The position numbers were made by a program, and so were the translations under genes. The notes beneath the pieces were generated by a model. That model was not told the origin of the DNA. It made no database searches and saw nothing but the letters and a program-made list of their open reading frames with translations. From Locusta migratoria (Eukaryota > Arthropoda > Insecta > Orthoptera > Acrididae), in the NCBI GenBank assembly GCA_026315105.1, contig CM048751.1:339000649-339064648 (forward strand): a stretch of 64,000 bases of DNA, in the 5' to 3' direction. Each line of letters starts with the position of its first letter. Within the stretch, counting starts at the first letter, position 1. Below are positions 54,129 through 62,944 of this stretch, piece after piece.

Positions 54129-54199
54129 GAAGTATCTAACATTTCATTCCATTCCATGATGATGGTGGTGGCGGCTGGTGCAGCAACAGTGTTGAATAA

Positions 54200-54480
54200 T
54201 TTAAAAAATGCTCAGTCTCTGTTGCAATATTTTATTCTCCAATAAAGCGTTTCGCGCTGTTAGCGCATCGTCAGATTGGGCGGAGATGGGGCCACGGAAC
54301 TATCTATAGCTGTGGAGGAGGTCATCTTAACAATTTGTGTTGTCATTGGGCGCCATAGCAGCAGAGGAGTCGCTGTCGTGGCAGGTCCACGTTTACATTA
54401 CGGCAACATTACGACAACCGAGAAAATGATAATAACAAAAAGTTGCTGCAGAGGAGTTCGGTGTTGACTTGTGTTTACGT
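54200..54480 (-). mobile_element. Penelope-like end with hammerhead-like motif
   Basis: On the minus strand CTGACGATGCGCTAACAGCG followed by CGAAACGC (54247-54274) fits CUGANGA, a GCGC/GCGC helix II with a small loop, and GAAAC, the hammerhead core arrangement described in Penelope elements. 'tttattgg' follows. No RT is adjacent. Confidence 0.5.
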
Positions 54481-55010
54481 TTCCAAACGAATTACACAAG
54501 CAGTTTCATTCAGAAAGCCCTTTCAGGCCCTGCACGCACAATTGTGCGTTTCTGGTTTTGCTGGCTTTATTTCTTTGTGATTCACGTTAAGAAGTTCGGG
54601 CCTGCATCACACAATCGTGGAATGACTGTGGTAAAGTGCGCAACGTGTTTTAGTTCCATGTTTCTACACTGTGTGCATCCAGCACTCGGCAAACTTCCAG
54701 TACACTTACAATGGCGGCAAGAAAAACTTGTTGACAAGGAGTTCATATCCTTGTTTTGACATGTGAAGCTATCATATCTGACAGCCAGTAGATTTTAAAT
54801 GATCCTGTGATGTTATTATATTATTTCTTTCAAACGCATATTATTGTAATATGGTGCAGATCATAAAAATTTATAGTGAAGGCCCAAACCAGATAATTGT
54901 GTGGGTATAAAATTTTTGAAAATAAATTTATTTTATTTTTTGTAATGAATTACCGCATGTATCTTGTATCTTAAACGTACATGTTTATATAAATGTCACA
55001 TCACCCACAA
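54480..55010. other. No recognised feature
   Basis: A 96-codon plus-strand ORF (54469-54759) has no motif I recognise. The remainder is AT-rich. Confidence 0.45.
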
Positions 55011-55017
55011 TCTTGGG

Positions 55018-55029
55018 TCTGAATAGGAT
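55018..55029. repeat. SINE target duplication TCTGAATAGGAT (left)
   Basis: Matches 55211-55222 exactly. Confidence 0.9.
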
Positions 55030-55210
55030 GCCGCGGTGGAGTACCCGAACGGTCTAAAGCGTCTCGCTGCGGAGCGCGCCTTGGAGGTTCGAGTCCTCCC
55101 TGGGGCATGGGTGTGTGTGTTGTCCTTAGGTTAGTTTACGTTAGTTTGTTAGCTACGGGCTGATGACCACGCAGTTTGGTCCGATAGATTCACAAACATT
55201 TGAACATTTT
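55030..55210 (+). mobile_element. Class-II-tRNA-headed SINE (subfamily B), small deletion
   Basis: Head gccgcggtggagtacccgaa, B box ggaggttcgagtcctccct, ggggcatgggtg, body gggctgatgaccacgcagtt. It lacks about 16 bp between the anticodon region and the B box relative to 53709-53908. Perfect 12-bp duplications. Confidence 0.9.
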
Positions 55211-55269
55211 TCTGAATAGGATAGTGCAGCAAGCAGGCAGTGCAATACAACAACTACGTGACTTTCCCT

Positions 55270-56130
55270 AAGCTATGGCATGGAGGGCAGTGGCAAGGTT
55301 GGAAACGGGACAACACAGAGGGAGGTGGCTGCAGCTATTGTGGTCTCCCGAAGTGTAATTTCCAGGTCCTTGACGCGATTTCAGGCAACAGAAACCGTTA
55401 GAAGAAGACAAGGCCAAGATCGTCCACTGCTTAACAACCCGTCGAGACAGGAAACTGAATACAGCTCATATGCAACGCACTGTCCAGGCAGCAACAGGAC
55501 CCGCAATATCAACATAAGCAGTCCGAAATCGTCTTCGGGAATGTGGCTTCTACGCACGGAGGCCTATTGTGTGTGTTCCACATAAACTGGGGTGAAACAT
55601 GAGGATTGGAGTCGTAAAAAATGGCGCTGGATTCTGTTCACAGATGAGTAAAGATTTTGTGTTCAGCCGAACAATCGACGTTCCCTCTGGAGAGAACGTG
55701 GAACTCGGTACAATCCCGTGTATGTGCGGGAAACACCACTATATCATGGTGGTGGACAAATGGTGTGGGGAGGAGTCCGTATTGGCGGACTTAGAGATCT
55801 GTGTGTCGTCCATAATGGCGCTTTGACTGCTCATAAGTATAGAAACGAGATCCTTCGACTTTTGTTGTACTCTTCGCTGATGGGTTCCTTCAGGTGGATA
55901 GTAACGCCTGTCCACTGGTGGACAACACGCTTCAAGCCGAGGGAATTGAACGAATGGAATGACCAGCCTGTTCATCGGACTTAAACCCGTTTGAGCACGT
56001 GTGGGATTGCACTTGGCAGACGCATTGCAGCCAGACCAGCACCTCCAATAACGATAGCAGAGTGGTTTTGCACTCATGGAAGAATGGCCATTTTTTCCCT
56101 CAAGAGCTGGTTATTACCTCATACTGTCCA
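55270..56130 (+). pseudogene. Tc1-like transposase (family 3), frame-shifted
   Basis: Pieces in order: VGNGTTQREVAAAIVVSRSV, ISRSLTRFQATETVRRRQGQ, DRPL (HTH and GRPR-like linker); WRRILFTDE then a stop (first DDE acid); GGGQMVWGGVRIGG (the MVWGG motif); LTAHKYRNEI; then a DLNPFEHVWDC-type segment near 55980-56010 (last acid region). The order and motifs are those of a Tc1 transposase of normal length, about 280 codons. At least four frameshifts or stops inactivate it. Confidence 0.8.
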
Positions 56131-56344
56131 TGCCACACAGGTGTACAAATGTACTGACCATCCGAGATTATCACACACCGTAGTAGATGCCAACGAGAAT
56201 GACTTTTTCAGCATTATGGTAGCTCCAAGAAGCCTCGCTCTAAGTAAACGCCTTGTAAACCTAAAGTACAGACATAAGACAGAAAAATATCGTAAGGCAT
56301 CACACATAAATTACTAGAGTAACCAATATCTGTATAAAATACAT

Positions 56345-56565
56345 TACCATATGTATCTTCTTCTTGTGGTTCCTATCCGTTCCGCATGTTGGCAACCATC
56401 TTAGCTGTGCTGCTCCTGCTCTGATATTATTGTACCAGTATATTATTATTCGATCAACACTTCGCTTTTTTTATATCTTTCCTTCAAGTATTGATTGGAG
56501 AAGATGGTATCTACTTTCATTCAGTATGACACGTCCCAGGTAATAGATCTTCCTTGCTTTCACGG
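56345..56565 (-). mobile_element. LINE 3' end, copy 1
   Basis: Near-identical in layout to 58872-59103. Minus strand: KARKIYYLGRVI then NESRYHLLQSILEGKI, resembling the 'KxxKIxYLGHVMRNxxYxLLQxIxEGKI' post-RT segment of RTE-like LINEs. 3' end with ccacaagaagaagatacata. Confidence 0.65.
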
Positions 56566-56661
56566 ATTGATTTGATTTTCTCAGGGAAGCCAAAACAGTC
56601 TTGCTCCAACCCGCCACTGCCCGCACTGAAACTAAGTTTATTGTGCGGTATCGCTCCCTGT

Positions 56662-57334
56662 TTATCTAGTAAAGCCAACCAATGCAAGGAGTCCCTTTAC
56701 CAGTTCTTTATTAGACACAATTTCTTCGGGTCTGGTTGTCCCAAATGTTCTGTGCCTTTTACTCTCCAATGCAATGCATTCTAAGATTAGATGTGATGCA
56801 GTTTCATCACCGTCATCACAGATCCTACACTTAGGGTCCTCTTCTGTTTTTCCCATTGTATGTAGGTGTTTCTTGAAATACCCATGACCTGTCAGCAATC
56901 CAACCATGAGTCTAATCTCTCTCCTGTTCAGGCCCAGGATTGCAGAGCTTCTTTTAAAACATGGCTTTGGCATCATTACCTTGCCATGTTTTTGTTGATA
57001 GACTTTGGTCCAATATTCTACGTGCTGTCTTCTGAGCCAGTTACGTAGCTTTAATTTGATCATTGCCTTGGTGATTGTCAGGACAGGTTCCGGTCCAATA
57101 AATGGAGACTCTGCCCCCATCCTGGCTATTCTGTCGGCATGTTCGTTGCCACTGATCCCCGAGTGGCCAGGGACCTCGTTACCACTGATCCCCGAGTGGC
57201 CAGGGACCCACGATAAGTTTACTCTATTGCTTTCACCAAGCTTCACCAGAACCCTGTGACATTCTGCAACAATTTTAGACCTTGTTGCAGGAGCTGCCAG
57301 TGATCTCAGGGCTGCCTGGCTGTCTGAATAGATA
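56662..57334 (-). pseudogene. LINE RNase H domain and C-terminal tail
   Basis: The minus-strand frame reads IYSDSQAALRSL, KLGESNRVNLSWVPGHSGIS, GNEHADRIARMGAESPFIGP, RNWLRRQHVEYWTKVYQQKH, LNRREIRLMVGLLTGHGYFK and CRICDDGDETASHLILECIA. It has the RNase H DSQ and GHSGxxGNExAD motifs, then a zinc-binding C-C-H-C tail typical of LINE ORF2 ends. An 11-residue unit VPGHSGISGNE is tandemly duplicated in frame (33 bp, 57145-57177 and 57178-57210), altering the spacing around the catalytic His. Confidence 0.82.
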
Positions 57335-57336
57335 TA

Positions 57337-58025
57337 CAGGGTGTCTCACTAAGTGTGTTTGCATCTGTAACTTTAAAATAATAGGTGACGGCAAAATTTT
57401 AATGCGGTAGGTCAACACAAGAAATGCTACACTTTCTGCGGAGCTATGAACATAGTTTATTGTATCATTTTCCAAAGAGTTACAGCACAAAGATATATTT
57501 TTTTAAATGGAACAATAGTTTTTTTCTATCGTGCATTGGGTTCTTTGAAACCAGCTGCGTCGAAATCAATTTAAACTACATTCCTATCACTGTTAGTTTG
57601 GGAGCTACAACCCTTCAAAGTTCCGGGGGCGGAGGCTACGACAGCGTAGCTGACTGGCTGGTGGTCATGAGACAGTGGGCCGTGCCCCAGGGGATAGCCA
57701 CTCGGCCAGTCAGCTACGCTATCGCAGCCTCCGCCCCCGGAACTTTGAAGGGTTGTAGCTCCCAAACTAACAGTGATAGGAATGTAGTTTAAACTGATTT
57801 GGACGCAACTGGTTTCAAAGAATTCAATGCACGATAGAAAAAAGTATTGTTCCGTTTAAAAAATTATATCTTTTTGCCGTAACTCTTTGGAAAATGATAC
57901 AATGAACTATGTTCATAGCTCCGCAGAAAGTGTAACATTTCTTTTGTTGACCTACCGAATTAAAATTTCCCGTCACCTATTATTTTATAAGTTACAGAGG
58001 CAAACACACTTAGTGACACACCCTG
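57337..58025. mobile_element. 689-bp foldback member of the long-TIR transposon family
   Basis: CAGGGTGTCTCACTAAGTGT at the left and acacttagtgacacaccctg at the right, flanked by TA (57335-57336, 58026-58027). The arms (about 290 bp) equal the TIR arms of 45847-47544. The centre (57620-57740) is another palindrome, ttccgggggcggaggctacg / cgcagcctccgcccccggaa. It encodes no transposase and is inserted in a LINE RNase H domain. Confidence 0.9.
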
Positions 58026-58027
58026 TA

Positions 58028-58385
58028 GATGCTACGATCTTTGTAGCACCTACGCAAATTCTCCTCCACACACGCCCTGGTGGCAGTGATTTCGGCCTGG
58101 AATACTGAGGCCAGTTTCCCTAGAGAAATGACGCCCTCCAGTCTTGGCTGCACCCCGTATACCCGGCCCCAACGCCTTGGTCTGATTTTGACCCGTCAGT
58201 GAACCAAACAATATCCCCCGTACGGTGTCGAACTATTTTCTCCCACTGCTCCCTACTTCCAAATTGTTATATTGAAAGGCTTGTTGAAGCAGTATGGAGT
58301 TATAATATACTCGGCTGGCATTTCCCCAACCTTTCCTATATTTTAGTGTGTGATTCTGGATATCCCACTAACGATAGGATCATTG
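58028..58385 (-). pseudogene. LINE RNase H, upstream half
   Basis: On the minus strand VYGVQPRLEGVISLGKLASV then FQAEITATRACVEENLRRC matches the RNase H start (G...L....SVFQAEL.AI..C) and leads toward YSDSQAAL across the foldback. Upstream sequence decays before the (TA)n at 58401. Confidence 0.7.
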
Positions 58386-58400
58386 CCCGTCACCGGCATA

Positions 58401-58401
58401 T

Positions 58402-58471
<70 letters not shown>
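58401..58471. repeat. (TA)n(TG)n microsatellite
   Basis: About 20 TA units followed by about 15 TG units. Confidence 0.95.
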
Positions 58472-58472
<1 letters not shown>

Positions 58473-58526
58473 GCGTCTGTTCCGAAAGAACAGACGTCAC
58501 TTCTGATCCTGCAGTTGTTATTATTT

Positions 58527-58873
58527 AATATTCACAGAATATATGACATCAACTGCGATTGGGCAAAGCTGAAAATGTGTACCCAGCCGGGATTCGAACC
58601 CGTGTCTCCTGCTTTCTAGACAGTTGCGCTGACCCCTACACCCAGTGGTGTAGGGGTCAGCGCAACTGCCTAGAAAGCAGGAGACCCGGGTTATCACCGC
58701 ACCTGGAAGGACTACCTAGGTAGTCCTTGCAGGTGCGGTGATCACTGTGTTCCCAGTGGTGTAGGGGTCAGCACAACTGCCTAGAAAGCAGGAGACCCGG
58801 GTTCGAATCCCGGCTGGGTACACATTTTCAGATTTGTCCAATCGCAGTTGCTGTCATATATTCTGTGAATATT
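58527..58873. repeat. Nested palindrome built from tRNA-like sequences
   Basis: Outer arms aatattcacagaatatatga / tcatatattctgtgaatatt extend inward to tgaaaatgtgtacccagccg / cggctgggtacacattttca, and both include a B box (ggttcgaatcccgg). A third, plus-oriented tRNA-like unit (58640-58692) sits inside and loses its B box at a 50-bp perfect palindrome (58693-58742, atcaccgcacctg...caggtgcggtgat). A further 19-bp-arm hairpin (ttgcgctgacccctacacc / ggtgtaggggtcagcgcaa) is at 58624-58666. The unit reads gtgtaggggtcagcgcaact, gcctagaaagcaggagaccc, gggttcgaatcccggctggg. tRNA genes are not expected in this form. Confidence 0.88.
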
Positions 58874-59210
58874 ACCATATATATCTTCTTCTTGTGGTTC
58901 CTATTCGTTCCGCATGTTGGCAACCGTCTTGGCTGTGCTGCTCCTGTCGTGGTCCAAGCTCTGATATTACTGAACCAGGATATTCTTATCCGATCAACAC
59001 TTCACTTTTCTGATATCTTTCCTTCACGTATTGACTGGAGAAGATGGTGTGTACTTTCATTCGCCATGACACATCCCAGGTACTGGATCTTCCTTGCTTT
59101 CACAGAGGTCAGCACTCCTTTTTCTTTCTCCATTGTCGGTAGAATTTCGACGTTAGTGTCACGATCTGCCCACGGTACCGTCAGGAATTCTTCTGTACAG
59201 CCACATTAAT
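58872..59210 (-). mobile_element. LINE 3' end, copy 2
   Basis: Direct-repeat partner of 56345-56565 (tcttcttcttgtggttccta, cgttccgcatgttggcaacc, ggagaagatggtgtgtactt). It extends further: minus strand EKEKGVLTSVKARKIQYLG then NESTHHLLQSIREGKI, the RTE-like post-RT segment. Confidence 0.7.
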
Positions 59211-59224
59211 GATTCTTTCACAGC

Positions 59225-59430
59225 ACAGAGCAGCGCTTAGGTTTCGGCCAGCCGGGCGCCTGTGCAGAGTTTTGAGCGCCCGCTGTGCGTGTCGCCCTTG
59301 CGCGGCGCTGGCGCGTGCTTCCTGCCGGCGGACCGTGTCGGCGCCGGCGTCGCCCGATTATCCGCCGTCTGGTTCTCCTCAAGCGGCGCTCAATAGCGCC
59401 GCCATTGTTCCACACTTTTTACCGGCCCTG
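59225..59430. promoter_or_regulatory. GC-rich island, unassigned
   Basis: CpG-dense block (gcgcggcgctggcgcgtgct, gtgtcggcgccggcgtcgcc). A 145-codon plus-strand frame (59209-59646) opens through it, but its Arg/Ala/Pro-rich then Ser/His-rich composition looks like a base-composition effect. No core promoter set identified. Confidence 0.35.
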
Positions 59431-59837
59431 CAGGGGGCACCTTCTGCCCGACAAAACCTGACTCATCGCCACTCTTTCTTTGCCCTGCCACCTATTAACT
59501 CGTTTCCCTCCCGCTGTTCCTTTCCTCTCGCCACGACGACTGACAGCTGTCATCGGCACCGTTCCATTATTGTTGCTTCCATCATCTGTACCAACTATCA
59601 TTCCTGTTCTCCCCGCTACGTGCATGTCCTTCCCACACTATTCTGACTTTCGATTTCCAGCGGACTTTTGTACAGACACTATCTCATTTGCAGATGATCA
59701 ACTATTTTGTTAACGATCGTCAACGACTACACTGCCTTACGCCAGGTCCAGACACGATACCTGTCCACCTCTCCTTGTCTCGTTCTTTCCTCTTTACTTC
59801 AATGTATTTGTTGCTTTCCTCGTTACATCTTGTCTAC

Positions 59838-60425
59838 ATCTACATCTACATAGATACTCTGCAAATCACATTTAAGTGCCTGGCAGAGGTTTCATTAACC
59901 ACTTTCATAAACTTTCTCTACCGTTCCAGTCTCTAATAGCGCGCAGGAAGAAAGAACACCTAAATCGTTCCGTTTTAGATCTGATTTCTCTTATTTTATA
60001 GGGATGGTCATGTCTCCCTAAGTAGGTGGGTGCTAGCAAAATATTTTCACATTCAGAACTAAAAGTCGGTGATTGAAACTTCGCAAACAGATCACGCCGC
60101 AATGAATAACGTCTTTCTTTTAATGATTTCCATCCCAATTCGTGCAACATTTCCGTGACGCTTCCCCCCCCCCCCGTAACGTGATAAAACAAAACGAGCT
60201 GCCCTTCTCTGAATCTTCTCAATATCTTCCGTCAGTGCCACCTGGTGAGGGTCCCACAAGGGGCAACAGTACTCCAGGAGAGGACGCACAAGTGTGATTT
60301 AGGCAGTCTCTTTGGTGGAGCTGGTGCATCTTCGAAGCGTTCTGCCAATGAAACGTAACCTTTGATTCGCCTTCCCCACAATATTTTCTATGTGTTCTCT
60401 CCAGTCAAAGTTGTTCGTAATTTTT
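59838..60425 (-). mobile_element. LINE 3' part, same family as 11440-13740
   Basis: Shares the tctacatctacatctacat tail and the block actctgcaaatcacatttaa. Minus strand: RRAARFVLSRYGG, GSVTEMLHELGWKSLKERRY, SECENILLAPTYLGR and FLRAIRDWNGRESL. A poly-C run (60164-60174) causes a frameshift. Sequence breaks at about 60425 and appears to resume at 61168-61260. Confidence 0.78.
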
Positions 60426-60509
60426 CTCTTTTTTTCATTTGCCATTCCTTCAATTCTTTCCTTGTGGCGTCTATGAGGTTTTAGTTTTTTTTTCCATACT
60501 TTAAAATCT

Positions 60510-60690
60510 TCTAATTTTTGTAAACCTATTGGGCCAACTGCTGTCGTCATCAGTTCCTAGACTTACAAACGCCCTTAAGTAACTTAAAGTAAGGACAACC
60601 CACACACCCATGACCGAGGGAGAACTCGATCCTCCCTCGGGAGCTGCCACTCAGTCGGTAGCACGACGCCTTAGACCACGCGGACATTCA
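60510..60690 (-). mobile_element. Class-II-tRNA-headed SINE, decayed
   Basis: Minus: tgtccgcgtggtctaaggcg, ggaggatcgagttctccctc (mutated B box), ggtcatgggtgtgtgggttg, body taagtctaggaactgatgac. No duplication found. Confidence 0.7.
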
Positions 60691-60922
60691 ACGAGATCTT
60701 CCTATACGTTCTCTACACCTCCTTTCTCGCCTTCTATTTACCTCCAGACCCTCACTGCCACAGCTTTCCTTCATTATCTTTTCGTATTGTCCAGGTATCA
60801 ACATTGTATAATACTAACCTCAATTTATGGCAGTTGACTGATCGTTCCCTCTGGTTTATTTTCAGCGACCTTCATAACATTTCCTCTTCATGTTGAACGT
60901 TTCGTTCGCTATCACTCTTCTC

Positions 60923-61123
60923 AAATTCAAATTGAAATGTTTGTTAAGCTTACGGGACTTAACTACGGGGTTATCAGTCCCTAAACTTACAAACTACTTA
61001 TGAACTAGCTACAACTAAGGACGGCACAAATATCCATGCCCGAGGGGGATTCGAACCCCCGACCGTAGTGACCGTGCAGACCGTGACTGAAGCGCCTCAG
61101 TCCCCTCGGCCACCGCGGCCGGC
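60923..61123 (-). mobile_element. Class-II-tRNA-headed SINE (subfamily A)
   Basis: Minus: gccggccgcggtggccgagg, gggttcgaatccccctcggg, body ccctaaacttacaaactact (plus strand). Perfect 11-bp duplication TCACTCTTCTC (60912-60922, 61124-61134). Confidence 0.92.
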
Positions 61124-61167
61124 TCACTCTTCTCCATCTTACGTCTACACCACATTTTATGCGGCTC

Positions 61168-61260
61168 TGTTATGATAATTCCTAAGTATTTCGTATTTGC
61201 AACCTTCTTTAGTTATTGTCAGTCTCTCGTGATTTTTCCACTGATTACAGGAATTATGAA
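61168..61260 (-). mobile_element. Probable continuation of the interrupted LINE
   Basis: taattcctaagtatttcgta then tttgcaacc matches the region of the larger copy around 12010-12045 (taattcctaggtattttgtg then gagtttacggcc), which is where the copy at 59838-60425 would continue. The intervening 740 bp would be later insertions. Confidence 0.5.
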
Positions 61261-61292
61261 CAAGCTGGCACGTTGTGAACATGGGTCTAGCA

Positions 61293-61302
61293 GAAGGCGT
61301 GC
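61293..61302. repeat. SINE target duplication GAAGGCGTGC (left)
   Basis: Matches 61510-61519. Confidence 0.85.
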
Positions 61303-61509
61303 AGCCGCGGCGGAGCGGCCGAGCGCATTGAGGCTCTATGTTCCGATGCGCGAGGTTGTTACCCGTCGGGGGTTCGAATCCCCCCTCGTGCATGGATTTT
61401 TGTGCTGTCTTTACTATAAGCTAATACATCAGTAGTTTGTAAGTTTGGGGACTGATGACCCGCAGTGAAGTCCCATAAGCTTTACAAACATTTGAACATT
61501 TTTTTTTTT
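61303..61509 (+). mobile_element. Class-II-tRNA-headed SINE with T-rich end
   Basis: Head agccgcggcggagcggccga, B box gggggttcgaatccccc, cgtgcatggatttttgtg, body gtttggggactgatgacccg, ending acatttgaacatttttttttt. Perfect 10-bp duplication. Inverted relative to the SINE at 60923-61123. Confidence 0.9.
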
Positions 61510-61545
61510 GAAGGCGTGCTTGGGTAATCCAGGCAGTCTTCGTGA

Positions 61546-61606
61546 TCGCTGTGCCCGAGCGGCGAAGTGGTCAGCGTGACTGCCTAGCACGCTGTGTCTT
61601 GATTCA
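61546..61606 (+). repeat. tRNA-like 5' fragment
   Basis: gctgtgcccgagcggcgaag then tggtcagcgtgactgcctag resembles a tRNA D-arm/anticodon region (A box), but there is no B box or acceptor 3' strand. It is a truncated SINE head or tRNA pseudogene. Confidence 0.4.
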
Positions 61607-61619
61607 TATCTTTTCTTAC

Positions 61620-62940
61620 GGACTTACATATCCAAATTGTATTTGAGCTAGTGCACTTAATTACAGGGAATTTAATGGTCACTTGTTAACAGTTTAAGCA
61701 TATGGTTTTGCTCCATTATAAAACAAAACAAAATCATCAGTGTAACAAATAGAGAAGTGGATACGACCTGAGTCGCGTAATTATAAAGAGCTTCAATTTA
61801 CAGTTCGATTATTTCCATTGCAACTCTATCATTCGGGAAGCGCTTCTCTGCCATGAATCGTGATACGATTCCCTCCTCTTCTCATCACTACCGAAATGAT
61901 AAGTCGGCTGCGACAGGCGTTGTTATACCGCAGTCATCGCTATCCCTGCTGGCAGAAACTGTCGTATTCCGCAGGGCGAAATACACGTCTGTGTATTTTA
62001 AGTTAACCCCTGTGTACTGGACAACTGGATTCTTGATCTACCGTCAGGAACGTAACAGTTCGCAGTTACTGACGGAAAGTCATCTAGTGAAATAGTATAG
62101 TGATATCTAGAGCGCCCCAACGAAGTGTTGTAAATCCTCTGTAGTCCATAATCTTTATAAACAATGTAAGAAACAATCTCAGCAGCACTCTTATATTGGT
62201 ATGTAATGCTGTGTTTTATTTTCTGTTAAAATCACCAGGAGAACAAAGAAAAAAAAACTCTACATACCTAGGAATTGAAATCGCGGAGAATTTAAATTAG
62301 AACCATCCCATAGCTAATTTTATACCAATAATATACAGAAACAGCGTTTTATTGGTAAAATATCTAGAAGACACAACAAATCTATTAAATAAGTGGTGTG
62401 TATAAATGTTCGGAAAATGGTGTCATATCTGAACTGAGAATGAGCCACATTCAAGTCGACCATCGACAAGCAGTTCCCGGCGCAGAAGATGGTAACTGTT
62501 CTTGAACCCTTTCGTACTCCCTTAATCTCCTGCGGACTTTTCTCCCTGTTTCCCCGCTTTAAGGCGGCCATGAAAGGTGAACGTTTTGCAGACGTGAATG
62601 ACTGCGAAGATCTCGTGACAGCCGTTCGGTGTTCGATTCCATAGGTTCTTGCTGACATTTTCCAAAATCTGTCAAATGGGTGTTGTAGCGGGTGGCGACT
62701 ATTTTGAAGAGCAATAAAGGACATTTGTTTTGTTTGTTGTCTGATAGCATTCGCCGAACTTCTTAGACAAACTACGTAAACTGTCTGCATGAAGCTTCTC
62801 CGCCATCTACTAGTTTTGCTTCACAGTATTGGGTGTAAAGGATATGGTAAGCGAGTTGGGGTGGCGATAATTAAAAGAAAGATTTTTCGTTCCAGTGAGA
62901 TCTTTTCACGAAGCTTTAGTCACGAACTTCCTCCATCTCA
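61620..62940. other. No recognised gene
   Basis: The longest frame is a minus-strand 156 codons (62790-62320), Lys/Ser/Arg-rich in the middle and hydrophobic at the end, with no motif I recognise. It may be chance or part of the LINE tail that follows. Confidence 0.45.
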
Positions 62941-62944
62941 TCAA

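Larger units (their letters stand above)
56575..58385 (-). mobile_element. RNase H-bearing LINE, split by a foldback element
   Basis: The RNase H and C-terminal zinc region lie at 56662-57334. The upstream RNase H half resumes at 58028. The break falls inside the YSDSQAAL region and coincides with TA duplications of the foldback. LINEs with RNase H belong to the I, R1 or LOA-type groups; the clade is not resolved. Confidence 0.75.

Noticed and set aside
58730..58822. Functional tRNA at the right arm of the nested palindrome
   Set aside because: The acceptor and T arms look plausible, but it is one of three decayed copies in a palindrome and the D-arm and anticodon stem pairings are imperfect.
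59209..59646. 145-codon plus-strand ORF
   Set aside because: It starts in a CpG block and runs into pyrimidine-rich DNA, giving low-complexity protein with no motif.
62320..62790. 156-codon minus-strand ORF
   Set aside because: Kept only as a note in the region entry: no motif, no promoter or splice context, and no sign of conservation that I can judge.
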